DNA from: Saxidomus purpurata
Lineage: Eukaryota > Mollusca > Bivalvia > Venerida > Veneridae
Length of the DNA stretch: 64,000 nucleotides
Direction: 5' to 3'
NCBI GenBank assembly: GCA_022818135.1
Contig: JAFMSR010000006.1
Location: forward strand, 37,094,746 to 37,158,745
Position 1 is the first letter of the stretch; each line of letters opens with the position of its first letter. Both the position numbers and the translations under genes were made by a program. This document shows positions 51,960 through 63,200 of this stretch, one piece after another. The notes below the pieces were generated by a model. The model was not told where the DNA came from, did no database searches, and saw only the letters and a program-made list of their open reading frames with translations.

Positions 51960-52370
51960 AACGACTGTAACCTAAACTTTAACATAACCTAAAACATAAA
52001 TCTGAATGTCACCCTAAACTTTAACTTGAATGTAAGTCTGAACTTTAACTTGAATGTCACCCTGAACTTTAACTTAAATGAAGCAACTTTACCTTGAATG
52101 AAACCCTGACCTTTAACTTGAATGTAACCCTGAACTTTAACTTGAATGCAACAACTTTAACTTAAATGAAACTGAATTAACTTGAATGAAGAAACTCTAA
52201 CTTGAATGTAACCCTTAACTTTAACTTGATTGAAGCAATTTTAACTTGAAAGTAATTCTGAACTTTAACTTGAATGAAGCATCTTTAGCTTACATGAAAC
52301 TTTGAACTTAAATCTGAACAAAACAATTTTATCTTGGATGAAACCTTTAACTGTAACTTGCAAACAGAAC
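51960..52370. repeat. Degenerate minisatellite, unit about 18-24 bp
   Basis: Roughly 18 to 20 copies of 'aactttaacttgaatg' joined by taaccctg, aagcaa or aaac variants. Unit length varies, which suggests an old array. Confidence 0.85.
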
Positions 52371-53177
52371 TCATACTTTTTTCTCCCGTTTTCTTTTAAA
52401 AAGTATGATATGTAAATATCTCCTAAACATTTCTTCTATGGCAACTGGCTGTAAATGATCAAAGTTTGAAACATACAAGTTGGTTGAAAGTTATTCAACA
52501 TACTGTCACAGCACGGCTACCAGAGCCATGCTGTCAAAGTATTAAAATTGACTGTATACTTGTGTACCGGTATACAAAAGTGCACATAGAAAGTTTTTAT
52601 TTCTAGCAAAGCCTTTGCTTTTTTCACTTGTACAACCTTATTAATTCAAAAATTCAATTTAGTTGCACATGAGACAATAAAGTATGCAATTGAAGGCTGT
52701 GAGAAGCTATGTGTAATTTCTAGTCAAATATCTGACAAATATCGGTGCATATCAAAAGTTAATTTGCAGCCCTTATGTCATAAGCCAGAATTACCAATTA
52801 TAGGAATAGCTACTACTAAATACATTATAATCACTATGCAAGGCTTTCATACTTCTGTATTTGATTTATCCGACTCAGACTCTTATATCTAATACACCAC
52901 AATACAGCGTGGAGTCCAGCACAACTTGCCCCAACAAATGTCTCCGTCCTTTTTAAAAAATTTCTTTAAGAATACAAAAACGGTATGTTGTTTGCTTGGT
53001 TATCTAAACCCTGCAGCAAAAACGTATTAATATTCTGGGCTACAGACATAAAAGGTCAGGCCATACATAATCACAGATTAATACAGGATTATTAGCTGAA
53101 AGGGTCCCGCTATCAATTTTAATATATATCTATATACATCAGATACTAAATCTATATAAGGCATTCTACAAACTTAC

Positions 53178-53378
53178 ATCATCAACCGGTATTGTCTTTG
53201 ACTCCTCTGGTTCTTCGTTATCCAGGTCTGGTTCCTGTGGATTGTCAGGAAGCATATTCTTGTTGAAGAACAGTGCCTGTAAGACGCTCTGTTCCCGGAG
53301 TTTCTGGATGGCCTTCTCCTTGCTCTCCTTACCATACTCAAACACCTTGTAACCAGTGACAATCTTTGGTCTGTACCA
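53178..53378 (-). CDS. PPP1R10: PPP1R10 exon, conserved ERYIQAE-like block
   Basis: Acceptor attttgcag|TGGTAC, donor GAT|gtaagt, phase 0 at both ends, 67 codons. It encodes 'WYRPKIVTGYKVFEYGKESK', then EKAIQKLREQSVLQALFFNK and an acidic tail EPDLDNEEPEESKTIPVDD. Vertebrate PNUTS has W..PRPLV....S.[30 protein letters not shown]....IPLD in the same place. An intron of 360 bp (53379-53738) precedes it. Confidence 0.92.
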
Positions 53379-53738
53379 CTGCAAAATAACAAAAATTATC
53401 CTGCAGAAACAAATATTAAAAGACAAACAATGCTCTGTAACATAGGCATAACAAACGTTTCTTTTATTGTATCCAAGAAGCATTCAGACATACACAGCTG
53501 AGCTGGCAATACTTGGTAACTATACAATCTTACCTGAAACTGAAACCTGGAGTTACTTCCCCTCGTATCCAGAAATCTCTTGTAAATTGATCAGTAAGAA
53601 ATTTTTCTAACGTACTAAAAGATGAGGGAGCTCTTACTTATTTCTATGTATGTAACGGTTACATCAATTTGAATTGCTCTAAATAGCTTTTATATGCTGC
53701 AATGTGAACAGCTTTCTGAAGTTCTTAATGACCCTTAC

Positions 53739-53792
53739 CGTAATTTGTTCCATCATATGATCATTCTTCATTCGTATACTCGACTCAAATAG
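53739..53792 (-). CDS. PPP1R10: PPP1R10 micro-exon (18 codons)
   Basis: Acceptor tatttttcag|CTATTT, donor ACG|gtaagg, phase 0 at both ends. It encodes LFESSIRMKNDHMMEQIT, which continues into W at the next exon. This parallels AFETARRLSHDNMEEKVPW of vertebrate PNUTS. It is too short to appear as an open reading frame and is supported by splice signals and the family match. Confidence 0.9.
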
Positions 53793-54159
53793 CTGAAAAA
53801 TATTGTCATAGTTGTAGAAGTGGCTATCATAGATGTATAAACATTGCACATGCATTAAACATGCAAATGAGATTATTCTTCAGCTCGGTTATTTAAATTC
53901 TATCAATGTACATCTTTTATTAGGATTTTGTGGTCATTTGACATTCTAATACTTCCTCTATATTCTTGTATGCATCATAGTATATATGAATTAATATGTT
54001 TTATATCTGCTATACATGTGATCCATATTTTTATCTTTATTACAAGTCAGAGATTCTCAATATCTGGGCAGGATATCTATACACACTACTACTAAGTATC
54101 TGCACTGTGACAGAATATTGCACGGATCACAGTCTTTCTTATTTAGAAAAAAAACATAC

Positions 54160-54224
54160 CCGTCTATCTGCCATGATATCATTTTTCTGTGCTAGATGGA
54201 AGTCTTTTGGTCGATTCACATTCA
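54160..54224 (-). CDS. PPP1R10: PPP1R10 exon, block after the PP1-binding motif
   Basis: Acceptor tatttcag|TGAATG, donor CGG|gtatgt. Two bases complete a Val codon with the upstream exon, giving VNVNRPKDFHLAQKNDIMAD and RR. Vertebrate PNUTS has [21 protein letters not shown] here. It is short and easily missed. Confidence 0.92.
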
Positions 54225-54682
54225 CTGAAATATGATAATACAATGTACTAATGTTACAAGCAAGAAATTTCAATACCTGCTGATTTTCAACAATCCAGTT
54301 AAAATTCTTGGATTTTTATTTACAACTAAAAGGTGTGTTTTGTTGACTATTAGCATTAATAAAAATCCTAATTTGCATAGCAGTGCATCGTGTTATTTCA
54401 AAAGTAGTCAATACTTTCAATTCAGGCACATTTTGAAAGAAAAACTTAATTCCAAGAATAGCACGAATGCTTTTCAATAAAGTTTGAAAGCAAATTCAGT
54501 TGCTGAATGTGACCCAAGAAGCAAGTGACCAGAAACTAACACCATGTTGATAATGAAATTTTGAAAATTCATTCAAGTACTTAAAAAACGCAATTTTACT
54601 GTCCTTTTTTAAAGATATACTGTATAACAAATTGTATTCAGTTATTCTACAATGATTGACACAAAAATATCAAAGCCAGTAC

Positions 54683-54865
54683 CTCTTTCTTCATCATCAT
54701 TCTCGAAATAGAAGATTTCCTTAATCTCACTGTCGCTCTTCCAGGTCACTGACTTCTTCTTCTTCTTCACCTTCGTGGCACCTGTTGTGAGCAAACCCTT
54801 GGTAGAGGTAGACGACGTAGATTCTGTTGGGGACGGACTCCTTTCATCTTGCTTCTCTTCACCTT
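54683..54865 (-). CDS. PPP1R10: PPP1R10 exon with the PP1-docking RVxF motif
   Basis: Acceptor gcttcatag|AAGGTG, donor AGAG|gtactg, phase 1 at both ends, 60 full codons. It starts GEEKQDERSPSPTE and continues through a Ser/Thr-rich stretch to a Lys cluster and KSVTW (residues 242-246 in window numbering). 'SDSEIKEIFYFENDDEER' then follows. KSVTW fits the [RK]x(0,1)VxW/F docking consensus and aligns with KTVTW of human PNUTS, whose next residues are PEEGKLREYFYFELDETER. Through this motif PNUTS binds the PP1 catalytic subunit in the nucleus, where PNUTS-PP1 acts in transcription termination and chromatin control. Confidence 0.95.
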
Positions 54866-55190
54866 CTATGAAGCAAAAAAAATAAAATTTATTACAAATT
54901 GATGTATTACACTCCATTACAAATATATATTTGTATGTCTAAAATATGCACCAGTATGCTTTACCTTTATTATTTCATTTGACACCAGCGTTTACTTTAT
55001 ATAGTTAATATTTAAGTCAGAATGTGTACTTAATCTGCTGTCTTTTTTATTAGTTGGACGATTCATTAGTCTGTGTTAAAGTCTGGCTGTTGGCGAGTAT
55101 TGATGGTGTTTAGGATTACTTTATGTATCTTACTGTTAAAAAAGTAAATTTTGGACTAAGAACTTTCAAGCCTTTTTTTACCAGTTTTGA

Positions 55191-56430
55191 AAAACAAGAG
55201 GGCCATGATGGCCCTATATCGCTCACCTGACTACCATTTGCTATAATAAAAGGGGTCATGATTCTAACATAATTCGTAGAGGTCCACTACACAATGCTAA
55301 GTAACATTTCAAATATCTATTATCTGCCTGTTGGCCTTGTGTTTTTTTTTAAAGTTATCCCTATATAAGCCTATGTGAAATCAAGTGCTTTCCCCTCCCC
55401 CTTCCCCCCTCCTGGGAAGGGTTAATTTTGACCCCAGGGGCATAATTTGAATAATGTTGGTAAAGGTCCACTAGGCAATGCTACATGCTAAATATCTCAG
55501 CTCTAGGCCTTGTGGTTTCAGAGAAGAAGATTTTTAAAGTTTTTCCTATATGAGCCTGTGTAAAACCAAGTGACCCCCCGGGCAGGGTCAATTTTGACTC
55601 AGGGCTCATAATTTGAACAATCTTGGTAGAGGTCCACTAGACAATGCCACATGCTAAATATCTAAGCTCTAGGCCTTGTGGTTTCAGAGAAGAAGATTTT
55701 TCCTATATAAGCCCATGTAAACCCAAGTGACCCCCCCCCCCCCCGGGCAGTGTCAATTTTGACCATGGACTCATAATTTGAACAATCATGGTAGAGGTCC
55801 ACTAGACAATGCCACATGCTAAATATCTAAGCTCTAGGCCATGTGGTTTCAGAGAAGAAGATTTTTAAAGTTTTTCCTATATAAGCCTATGCAAAACTAA
55901 GTGACCACCCCTGTGGGGTCAATTTTGACCCGGGGGTCATTATTTGAACAATCATGGTAGAAGTCCACTAAACAATGCTACAGGCCAAATATCTAAGCCC
56001 TAGGCCTTGTGGTTTCAGAGAAGCAGATTTTTAAAGTTTTTCCTTTATATGCCTATGCAAAAACTAAGTGACCATCATTCTACACGAGGTCAATTTTGAC
56101 CCGGGGGTCATAATTTGAACAATTTTGGTAGAGGTCCACTAGACAATGCTATATGCAAAATATCTAAGCTCTAGGCCTTGTGGTTTCAGAGAAGAAGATT
56201 TTTAAAGTTTTTCCTATTTGTTGCCATAGCAACCAGAGTTCTGCATGGAATGGAATTCTTTGAACAATTTTGGTAGAGCTTCATGCAAGGAACATTCCTG
56301 CATAGTTTTATCAACATTGGCCTAGCGATTTCAGAGGAGATGTCATTTGAATCAAAATGTTGACGGACAACGTACGACTGACAATCATTTATCAGAAAAG
56401 CTCACCCTGGCATAGCCAGGTGAGCTAAAA
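55191..56430 (+). mobile_element. Non-autonomous dispersed element with hairpin ends and internal tandem repeats
   Basis: The left end 'agggccatgatggccct' is palindromic and followed by 'gctcacctgactacc'. The right end 'gctcaccctggcatagcc' plus aggtgagc forms an 11-bp-stem hairpin. Between them are about six copies of a unit of 135-155 bp with 'ggtagaggtccactagac', 'aagctctaggccttgtgg' and 'cagagaagaagatttt'. Nothing is encoded. Related copies lie at 20.39 and 41.18 kb. Confidence 0.85.
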
Positions 56431-56522
56431 ACTTTATGACAGAACACCCTGTATCAGTAAATTATAGTAATAGACTAATAGTGTATGATTTATCTCCCCT
56501 GATGTACGGACACCTGCTTTTT

Positions 56523-56656
<134 letters not shown>

Positions 56657-57376
56657 TTTAGCAGTACAACAATTAGGAGAAGAATAGAAAAGAATCAAGT
56701 GTTTAATCTATAAACAATTTTGGACCACACAAGTAAATGATGTAACATGTCAGAGGAAAACCTGTCAAATAAATAAAATAATCCATCCACACCTATCTAC
56801 TTTATATCATGTTCAGTAACCGAATCACTATCAATTTACATTCTAATTGTGTAACAAACATTGCAGTCATAATTTATGCTCATTTCACCCTCAAAATTAT
56901 CACAATGCATGCACACTTTGTGCTCATAATTAATAAATTAAGATACTTTGACATAGCAAAAATATATTCTAGGTTTCTAAATAACTCCCAACTAAAGTTG
57001 GCAGTGAAGATTTAATACTGTTTTTAATGGGCAAAACAATTTTACTGAAGAATACACTGCCACTGAACAAGAAGTATTTAAAACCTTGGTATGTGATGAA
57101 ATAAATAAAGATGTGGCACGAAGTAAAACGTTAAGAAAGAACACAGTCATGTCTTGCTCAATGGTAAGAAACACAAGTCAGCTTTGCATTTTAAGCCATT
57201 TAACCAACAGGTTCTGTTATAAGTTAAAAACTGACCAGATTCTGACTGAAATTATTTACATACTTATCACAAACCATGTACATGTTTTCCAGCCACTCCC
57301 TCCCCTATCACAAATATCAATAACAGTATTTTACTAGACAGAAGATGTATACTTGCTAGACTGAAAGGCAACAAAC

Positions 57377-57539
57377 CTTTGTGAACTTCATTTTCTTCAG
57401 TTGTTTCTGACTTCGCCTCCAGTTCACCGTTTGATTTTGCAGCATCCTCTTCAGTAGGAGATGGACTTCTTTCTTTGTTAATCTCCTTGTCTGTTTCTGT
57501 ATCTGATGATTGCTCAGCCTCTTGAGTATCTTTGTAAAA
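57377..57539 (-). CDS. PPP1R10: PPP1R10 exon, acidic Ser/Pro region
   Basis: Enters in phase 0 at the acceptor tctcaccag|TTTTAC and leaves in phase 1 at the donor AAAG|gtttgt. It encodes FYKDTQEAEQSSDTETDKEI, then KERSPSPTEEDAAKS and an acidic tail. The alternative acceptor acaaag|ATACTC would break the frame with the upstream exon, so the one at 57539/57540 is required if these exons are adjacent. That acceptor and the residues FY lie in the first unit of the flanking minisatellite. ERSPSPTE recurs in the next exon. Confidence 0.85.
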
Positions 57540-58380
57540 CTGGTGAGACATAGAATACTGTCATGTAAAACTGGTGAGACATAGAATACTGTCATGTAAA
57601 ACTGGTGAAACAAAGCATATCGTCATGTGATACTGGTGAAAAAGAACACAGTATCCTGTAAAACTGGTGACATAAAGCATTACATCATGTTAAACTGGTG
57701 CAGTAAGGCACCATTTTATGTAAAACTGGTGAAATAAAGCACTATCATGTTAAACTGGTGAAATAAAGCATACTGTTGTGTAAAACTGGTGAAACAAAGC
57801 ATACTGTTATCTGATATTAGTGAAATAGAGTATAGTATCATGTAAAACTGGTGACATAAAGCATATTGTCATGTAAAACTGGTGCATCAAGTCATCATAT
57901 CATGTAAAACTGATGAAACAAAGCTTATCATGTAAAATTTGGGTAATAAAGCGTAATATTGTGTAAAATGGGCAGAAATAAAGCATTGATTCATGAAAAA
58001 CTGATGAAATAAGTCATTATAACATGTAAAGCTGCTAAAATAAAGCAACATATCATGTAAAATATGTAAATAAAAAATACTATCAAGTAAAATTGGTGAA
58101 ATAAAACAAACTATCAACTACACTTGGTGAAGTCCTGCATTATATCATGTAAACTGGTGAAACAAAGTGTACTGTTATGTGAAATAAAGCAAGTGATCAT
58201 GTAAAATTTAAAATCGGGTGTAATGAAGCAATATATCAAGTTAAACTGGTAAAATAAGGCATGCCATATAAAACTGCTGAAACAAAACATAATCTCAAGT
58301 AAAATTAAGCATAGTATCATGTACATGTGAAACTTGTGAAATAACACTATGTAAAACTGGTAAAATAAAAGCCTAACATG
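57540..58380. repeat. PPP1R10: Minisatellite, unit about 31 bp, forming a 3' splice site
   Basis: About 25 diverged units of 'tgtaaaactggtgaaataaa' plus gcatactgtca. Read on the transcribed (minus) strand, each unit is gcttta-tttcaccag-ttttaca, that is, a pyrimidine-rich tract and a cag. The last unit in transcription order is the actual acceptor of the exon at 57377-57539. The array fills most of the 980-bp intron 57540-58519. Confidence 0.92.
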
Positions 58381-58519
58381 GTTTAAGATTCACAAAGATC
58401 TTTTCAACTACCAAGGTTCACCATAACACACACCTGTATTTACAAAAGCAACTTAGCATAAACTAGACTGAAATCGAAAATCATGTTTCTTTTAAACTAA
58501 CTGTTGGTAATTTACTTAC

Positions 58520-58725
58520 TGATGGTACGGATGGAAGACTTTTGGCTATTGCAGCAGTTGGCGAGACAGGACTAGGAGGTGTGGTTGGAGTACTTGAACC
58601 TTTACTTGGTGGCGTGGCGCTTGCCCCCGATAATCTCCGCTTCTTCTTCATGGCACCATACGTTCTTTTCGATGTGGATTCTAAACTGTCCATAAACCCT
58701 GAACTCTCATGCAGAACACGATTGG
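58520..58725 (-). CDS. PPP1R10: PPP1R10 exon, FMDSL block and basic cluster
   Basis: Acceptor gtattgtag|CCAATC, donor TCA|gtaagt, enters in phase 1 and leaves in phase 0, 68 full codons. It encodes NRVLHESSGFMDSLEST, then AMKKKRRLSGASATPPSK and a Ser/Thr/Pro-rich end. Human PNUTS has GFLDALN...KIKKKKKVLSPTA at this position. The KKKRR cluster is a plausible nuclear localisation signal. Confidence 0.88.
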
Positions 58726-58938
58726 CTACAATACAAGAAGTAAGAAAATGCTTAAGTTGCAACAGTGAAAATATGGTCAAATATTAATGTACTAAAAACT
58801 GCAGGAATTTCTTGAAAAATTAATATCAAAAAGTCTTACTTTCAAAAATACAATGAAGTTATGTTAATAATATCGAATACATTAAGATATCTTATATGGT
58901 TAATATTGAACACAATTTGAATGAACAGGTGTCCTTAC

Positions 58939-59111
58939 TCCTCGGTCTGGCAGGTATAACTTTGATTTTCCCATGAATTTCACTAGGCGACTGCGGGGAT
59001 GAGACCGAGGGTGTACTGGTAGATGCCAATGTTGCAGGTGATGGAACACTCAATGGTGGAGGCATATTTGGTCTTGAACGTTTACTTGGTAATTCTGACT
59101 TTATGTCAGAC
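58939..59111 (-). CDS. PPP1R10: PPP1R10 exon, KIKVIP block
   Basis: Acceptor taatccag|GTCTGA, donor AGGA|gtaagg, enters in phase 2 and leaves in phase 1. It encodes SDIKSELPSKRSRPNMPPP, a Ser/Thr/Pro stretch, then EIHGKIKVIPARPR. Human PNUTS has KKYKPLN...KEIKVKIIPPQP in the corresponding region. No open reading frame of note marks this exon; it was read from splice signals and phase. It is separated from the exon at 58520-58725 by a 213-bp intron. Confidence 0.85.
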
Positions 59112-60142
59112 CTGGATTAAATAGAATTTTCAAAATGTTAATTCAACTAGCACCAAATACAGATTCTGGTATTATGAACAAATTAATTTTCATTGAAAGT
59201 TCTTGCATCAAGTGCACTAGTTATGTATCTATGAAAGACATTTTGAAGATGTTGTGGTACACAAGTTTTGTAAAAGATATGGCATGGAATATAACATACA
59301 GACAGTAAGTGAAACTTTCTCTTAACAAGCTGTTCCTGTAGTTAAAGAACTAATTGGTTATTGATTACACTGAATGTCTCATGTTGACAGATGTCTATAT
59401 TATGGTAAAGACAATTTACTGTGAAATGGGATTAACAAAAGACGCAATTGTTTGAGTCACTTGCCCAGATGTTGGCTCAATACCGTACCATCCCCCAACC
59501 TCTTGAACATTATTCACACACCACACGCTTTACGTCTATTCTCATACAGTAATTAGTAATTCAGCTTTTAATTTACCATTGCAATAACTTTATAAGAGAA
59601 TTGATTGTGAAACTATTCCATCTGCATGTATAAATAAAGCAGATACAATATATTCACGATCTGTCCTCAAATTAAGTTTTAAATTTTTATTTAAAATTGA
59701 ATTAATATTTTAATTAAATCCAAGTATTGACTATAAATAACCATCCCAAGAACAGAGAAATGACGCACTACACTTTCCGTTACACCATTTTATGAAGAAA
59801 ACTTCAATTTCAGCCAGGCAATTGATATATTATTTTTGTTTTGTAAGGAAACTGCTCACTTAATAAAATTCAGGAAGAATATGTATTTGGAAAAAGGTGG
59901 TTTTAAATCTCAACATGTTTCAGTTCAAACAAGTGCATGACCAACAGTATTCACTGTTTGAAAAAATTAACAGACACTTTACTATGTGAATAACTGGCAA
60001 CCCTTACAAACCAGAATGACTATTGAATTTATGTAATAAACTTTCAAGGGATTTTCATCTAGCAGGTAATGTTCAGTCAACTCCCATTTCACAGTAAAAT
60101 TGCAGTTCATACTTTCATACAAGTATTAGTCCCGGTTCTTAC
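59112..60142 (-). other. PPP1R10: PPP1R10 intron
   Basis: About 1.0 kb, AT-rich; nothing recognised. Confidence 0.75.
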
Positions 60143-60215
60143 CCAATTCGTTTAGGGATAGGCTTGCTGAGGTCAGCATTTTTTGGAAGTTTGGATGCAC
60201 TGGCTTCTTCTAGAC
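60143..60215 (-). CDS. PPP1R10: PPP1R10, most upstream exon in window
   Basis: PPP1R10 (PNUTS) is a nuclear scaffold that recruits protein phosphatase 1 to chromatin and to the transcription termination machinery. This exon has acceptor ttatgtcag|GTCTAG and donor TTGG|gtaaga. It enters in phase 1 and leaves in phase 2. It encodes 'LEEASASKLPKNADLSKPIP' and KRIG, like KYNLKPIPLKRQ of the human protein. Together with the exons at 58939, 58520, 57377, 54683, 54160, 53739, 53178, 49564, 47903, 47025, 45422 and 44987 it gives one unbroken frame of 637 residues. Every phase agrees. The N-terminal TFIIS-like (LW) domain and the start codon are not found to the right, so the gene is 5'-incomplete here. 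The human protein has about 940 residues. Confidence 0.82.
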
Positions 60216-63200
60216 CTGACATAATGAAGAGAGAAAATATTAATTCAGTTTAACGGAAGAAGAGAACAAAACAAGTTACACATGTGTTGCAATTTTATTG
60301 AAAACATATCAAATATAATATAACATATGTAAATAACATATATTCAATACGACTATTTTATATCACAGATGGATATGAGATCAAAATATAGTGGACTAGA
60401 ATTGTTGATGTTTGCACCTTGCTAAAATTTGATAATCAGCTGCCATACATTTATGGTTATTTGCCTATGAACACATTTTCCTCAATGGACATGAAATTTC
60501 ATAATGTAGGGAAACCTCAAGTTTTGTTCATTTCTAATCTGTACTTCCTAACAACTGGGCAAAGAAGATTTTCATGGGGATAAAAATTTGTAGTTTTACT
60601 TTGCCAAAGAAATTCGAGAAAATTAGTACCCCCTCACATGCATTAGAAATGTCAGAAATAGAAAGAATATCCTCTCTCAGGAGTTATCGGACCTCTAGCT
60701 TTTCATTCTCTATACTCATTTTCTCAGTTTACCTATACAGTATACAAGTGAGTGGGTACAAGATGATTTCCTTTCACATTTTTTCAAATGTATCAGTTTA
60801 TTAACTGAATTCTTGACCAATTAACCGACTTCCTTACACTTATGTCATATAGCAGAAATTATCCTTGTGTGGTATAATAAGGTACAAGACTTCTGATATG
60901 GCTAGTTTACAGTTACCTCTGTGAAAAGACACAATATTCTGAATTGTCAAAGCATACATATGTAATGTTTCTTTGATAGAAGTTTACTGAAATATATATA
61001 AACAATTCTATAATTAGTTGTGCCAAACAAAAATGACCTCAACTACAAGTTTCTTTGCACATACATAATTAATAGCTACTTTAAACTGTTCCCCCACTTT
61101 GTTATTCTAACCAGGTAATGTTTCACTCCTGACTGAAGTAGATTCTCTATATTCATTATTGTTTGGCACACCTAAAGAGCAGTGCCGAGATTTTATCAGT
61201 CCCACTAAATAAACTCAGTGTTGAATAACTCTTCCTTACTTATCTTCCATTCTTTTCCTACCTGGGAAATAAGCAATTCAGTAAGAGCACTATAGTAAGG
61301 AAGTTTACATGTTCACTTTTCTTTCCATAGCCTATAGCTTTTAAGTAATCAAACTAAGTTCAGTTGTAAATACTTTGAATAAGAAAAAATTGCGAAAATT
61401 TGTTAATACTTGGAACATGTCACCATTGATTTTACATGGAGACGTGCGCCAGGAGAATCAAAAGTAGTTTTAATACCAAACAAGAAATAAGGCTAACAAT
61501 GATCAATATCTCTATTAGTTTTTCTTATAAATATATCAAGACCGAGTGAGTTTTCATTTCAACAGTTGTGCCCATATACGTTCTATGGAAATTTTATTAA
61601 TATAGATAAAACTGCCAGTCTATATATTGGCTGGTGAAAACTGAAGTGTCAAGGAGAAAATACAACTAATTCATACTTCCTGACACCTGCTCTTACTGAA
61701 CTGCTGGTTTATTGACATTAATCATTTGATCCTATAAGAGCTGTCAACTCTTGTGAAAGATACAAGTTGTTAAACAAACACCACTGGACAGAGTTTCTGT
61801 ATACTTCTGACTAGAAGTTCTGTACAATACTTATTATATAGTACTGTGCTTGTGTACAGAAACAACAATGTTAAGTCCACAATATTGACACTTGTTTGCA
61901 TCTGGAAGCTCATTCTTGTGAATAAACTAACTTTCAACAACAACATGCACGATGCTACTATTAAGTTTATACTTTTCTGCAAATACAATTACAAAAACGT
62001 TTTATCCAAAAAAAAAGACACAATGGTATTCAAGACAAACACATAGTTTAACCACCAACCCTTTGCAATTGTTTGTAGTATTTGTAGCACTGGAATTTAT
62101 TAGTGTGTATAGTACTTATGTATGTATTTTATATTTTGCACAGCTTGTTATAACAAAGCAAGCTATGAACTTCACTCAGAAAGTGTACAAATCAATTAGT
62201 GTCGATTCTGTAAATTCGGTAATGCTCGCAATGATATAATTTCTGCTTTTTTCGTGAATTTCAACTTTGCTAATTTAAAGATCTAGCGAAAGATTAATTT
62301 CATATAGACTAACTGTTAGAGAATTCGCCTTCCACAAATTCAAACTTCCCAAATTAATGTCTGCCCACATATAGCGAAATTTTCATCACACGAAAATTAC
62401 CCAATTTACAATACAACTTTTATATTGGAGCACTTTCTGTTACATCTGGGTTAGAAATTGCTTAGAGCATCATAATTCATATGAACTGTAGAAGAACATT
62501 GACCATTTAAAGGCCAGTGATCACTGCAATTTTACAATTACTCTTTGCATTTGTATTACCTAGAAACGGGTCTTATCAGCAAAATGGCACAAGCTTTCCT
62601 AATGGTGTTTTCTTTTTAAATCAAAAGTGCATGTTATAAATATAGTACAGTGTACTTTTCAATGATTTTGCAATACTTGTATTATGAAAAAACAGCATGA
62701 ATACAAAGAGGCACATTTCAATACTGTTTTAGAGTAAACAGAACACACTTCTATCAGAAATTTCACTATTCTTATAAAACAAAATGCCAAGTGATCGTGG
62801 GGCTTTAATATACAGCTTTTATTCCCAAATGTATTTCAGGTGACCAGTACACAGATTTTCAGTTTCGATACCAAACAACATAGGTATCTAAACTGTATCA
62901 AGTGAACTTGAGAGTTACCTACCCTGAATTTCAAGTAAAGTGAATGCATTTTTCTACTAATTTTCAGAAAAAAAACTTTTTTTAAAACTGTGTTGGTTGC
63001 TCGCAACAAATGCATCATTGGAAAGCTTATGATCAGAGTTTTCTAATAATATGCAATGACGCATTTTATTTAACCACAATCATTGAATCAGTTGTTAAAC
63101 CTGACCACATATCGGGGGTTTTTACGTAGAAGTTATATATCGAGAGAAGCAGTTGTAATATTTACTCTATAAAAATTGATTGATGGAAAATAGCCTCATT

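Larger units (their letters stand above)
49843..53177 (-). other. PPP1R10: PPP1R10 intron with two short-unit arrays
   Basis: About 3.3 kb, carrying the tandem repeats at 51207-51410 and 51960-52370 and a G-run near 51181. The rest is AT-rich; no exon was seen. Confidence 0.75.

Noticed and set aside
53174..53392. Second minus-strand frame over the PPP1R10 exon at 53178-53378
   Set aside because: It is a shadow in another phase; only the frame with WYRPKIVTGYK matches PNUTS and fits flanking phases.
57356..57613. Minus-strand frame of FYMT/VSPVLHDS repeats
   Set aside because: It is the intronic 31-bp minisatellite read in another frame and conflicts with the phase of the PPP1R10 exons.
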